A DNA stretch of 64,000 nt from Loktanella sp. 5RATIMAR09 (GTDB lineage Bacteria > Pseudomonadota > Alphaproteobacteria > Rhodobacterales > Rhodobacteraceae), in NCBI RefSeq assembly GCF_001419985.1, contig NZ_LJAL01000013.1, positions 1 to 64,000 of the forward strand, read 5' to 3'. A program made the translations under genes and the position numbers. Below, piece after piece: positions 62,820 to 64,000 of this stretch. Every line of letters begins with the position of its first letter. Position 1 is the stretch's first letter. Under the pieces are notes generated by a model that had not been told where the DNA came from, searched no databases, and saw only the letters and a list, made by a program, of their open reading frames with translations.

Positions 62820-63611
62820 AATTCGCACCCTTCTAAAAACACCGAATTAGCCGCGCAAGATTTGCACATTCGACATAAAACTACTTTCGCTGCCGTTCCG
62901 TAAAACCTGCGGAGACCTAATGTCTGGCTCTAGCTCTTATCGGCTTTAAAACCTCAAAGCAGGAACCCGCCAATTCTCAAAATTGCCTGAGGCTGGTTCC
63001 ATCCAATGCGTCCTTGGCTAAAAATAAGGACAATGTCTTTTGGCCATACGCCCCAAAATGTGCGGCCAAACGTCAATAATATATTTAGGTTAGCACACCT
63101 TTAAGCGGATGTCAGCCAACCCCAATGTCCCTTTGGAGTATGGTTTCGGGCATAAGACCGCAAGTCTTAGAAACCTTACCTAACCGTTCGTTGCATAAAG
63201 CCTGTCAGACTAAATCCTTTGGAGTATCGACCCGAGATTTTGTCACAGTTTAACAACTCGTTAAGCGAAACGCGTCCCGCCCTATTCCTTTGTGTAGCTT
63301 ATCGAACGCCTCGCGTCCGGTGAAACTGAGGCCATCACCTGTATTTGGGTGAAGACGAATTGATTGACGTTCGTCGAGGCAGCTTCAACGGCAAAGTTTT
63401 CCGAATCGCATTGATGCTGGCCGCCAAGAATCAATTTGGCAAAGGGGGGGGTGCGAACGAAGAATCCATGACAAAACCACGGGGAAAGCTTGGGCCGAGT
63501 TATCGCTCAAACTACCCATAATCATATCCACCAGATCGAAAACCACATCTGCGCGATGGTCGCTTTGGATAGACTGGCGACACGACGGATGTTCTTTATG
63601 GAGATACAATC
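62820..63611. promoter_or_regulatory. long upstream region of the Asn-Gly-repeat gene
   Basis: 792 bases between the divergent LuxR regulator and the repeat gene, unusually long for this window. AT-rich runs occur (for example around 63070-63100 and 63245-63265, with GTTAACAACTCGTTAA-like half-repeats), suggesting a complex promoter, but I cannot name a binding site with confidence. No convincing gene here. Confidence 0.45.
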
Positions 63612-64000
63612 ATGTCTGCTAACAGAAATTTCATGTTCCCATTTGGTAACGACGGTCATCAGGACCAAGACCAGGAGCAAGATCAGGCCCAGTTACAAGC
63701 GCAAGCGGAGCTTCAGGCCCAACTGCAAGGTCAGGGTCAGGGTCAGCATCAGTATTCCAACAGTGATAACGACAACGATAACGGCAATCACAACGGGAAT
63801 GGCAATGGCAACCTGAACGGCAACGGGAACCTCAATGGTAACGGCAACGGCAATCACAACGGCAATCACAACGGGAATGCCAATGCCAGTGCAAACGGCA
63901 ACCTGAATGGTAACGCCAACGGCAACCTGAACGGAAACGCTAACTTCAACCACAATGCGACAGATGTTGATGTCGACATCGCAATTGGTCTTGATGGCTA
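63612..64000 (+). CDS. Gln-rich then Asn-Gly-repeat protein (partial, runs off the right edge)
   Basis: 129 complete codons are visible. After a short head (MSANRNFMFPFGNDG), residues about 16-45 are Gln-rich with charged residues (QDQDQEQDQAQLQAQAEL), then about 52-112 consist of NGN-type repeats (HNGNGNGNLNGNGNLNG), with Leu/His/Ala in every third or fourth place. The visible end (FNHNATDVDVDIAIGLDG) is a change to an acidic, strand-like sequence. There is no signal peptide at the N-terminus. Such composition suggests a fibre, matrix or amyloid-like protein. The opposite-strand frame is also open because of the repeats but is not a gene. Confidence 0.75.
   Translation, partial: MSANRNFMFPFGNDGHQDQDQEQDQAQLQAQAELQAQLQGQGQGQHQYSNSDNDNDNGNHNGNGNGNLNGNGNLNGNGNGNHNGNHNGNANASANGNLNGNANGNLNGNANFNHNATDVDVDIAIGLDG

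Noticed and set aside
63693-63953. Minus-strand open frame rich in Val/Ile across the Asn-Gly repeats
   Set aside because: It is the mirror image of the repeat codons; it has no ribosome binding site, and the plus-strand gene explains it.
63760-63955. CRISPR-like or satellite repeats
   Set aside because: The repetition is 6- to 12-base codon repetition (AAC GGC/GGT, AAT) inside an open frame starting at 63612, with no fixed repeat-spacer structure.

Overview
The window reads as a chromosomal stretch of a roseobacter-type alphaproteobacterium (Rhodobacteraceae). Evidence for this is the glpD-S-T-P-Q-U-V glycerol ABC operon, an MrpAB-fused cation antiporter operon, an IolC-DUF2090 fusion, the overall codon style, and IS91/IS3 remnants typical of that group. 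No rRNA, tRNA or CRISPR array was seen. Genus is not assigned.

Layout: 1-735 is the end of a broken IS3 element. 924-5356 (+) is a tight six-gene envelope operon: a membrane-anchored protein, a LolD/MacB-type ABC ATPase and FtsX-like permease, two secreted proteins (one DUF4198-like) and a divergent ZnuA-like binding protein with a His-rich loop. It is probably metal related. 5461-10029 (+) is a decayed myo-inositol locus. The RpiR/IolR-like regulator, two GGAA-N6-TTCC operators, iolG and the iolC fusion are intact. The transporter is a fused stub (start of the binding protein joined to the end of the ATPase), and iolD-iolE-iolB are reduced to the first codons of iolD and the last codons of iolB. 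10039-15983 (-) is a complete mrp (Na+/H+ antiporter) operon.

16945-33495 (-) is the most unusual part. It is a run of about 16 co-directional, mostly overlapping genes whose products are almost all secreted, lipidated or membrane bound. Its downstream half resembles the TagQ-TagR-TagS-TagT set and the periplasmic von Willebrand (vWA) part of PpkA, known from the threonine-phosphorylation pathway that controls type VI secretion. There is no kinase, phosphatase, FHA protein or T6SS structural gene here. Its upstream half encodes a MotA/ExbB-like proton-channel protein, two ExbD/TolR-like proteins, a membrane-anchored helical-repeat protein and several secreted coiled-coil proteins. I infer an envelope-spanning, pmf- and ATP-linked sensing or maintenance machine. 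A LuxR-type regulator (33881) is divergent to it. Next come an unknown 190-aa protein (35187), a possible HTH/DUF4384-like protein (35814) and a TPR-CHAT protease-like protein with intact His and Cys (36720).

40.0-42.2 kb is an IS91-type element with several inactivating lesions. 42643-55164 (-) is one long glycerol operon: glpD, the glpSTPQUV importer, glpK, then fbp, fba and an iron-type alcohol dehydrogenase. It therefore couples glycerol uptake to gluconeogenic fructose-bisphosphate metabolism. Divergent glpR (55457) is followed by two orphan permeases that look like second copies of GlpP and GlpQ. The right end holds a dihydrodipicolinate-synthase-family lyase, an orphan TolC-like outer-membrane lipoprotein, a CsgD-like LuxR regulator with a small partner gene, and, divergent from these, the start of a Gln-rich then Asn-Gly-repeat protein that runs off the window.
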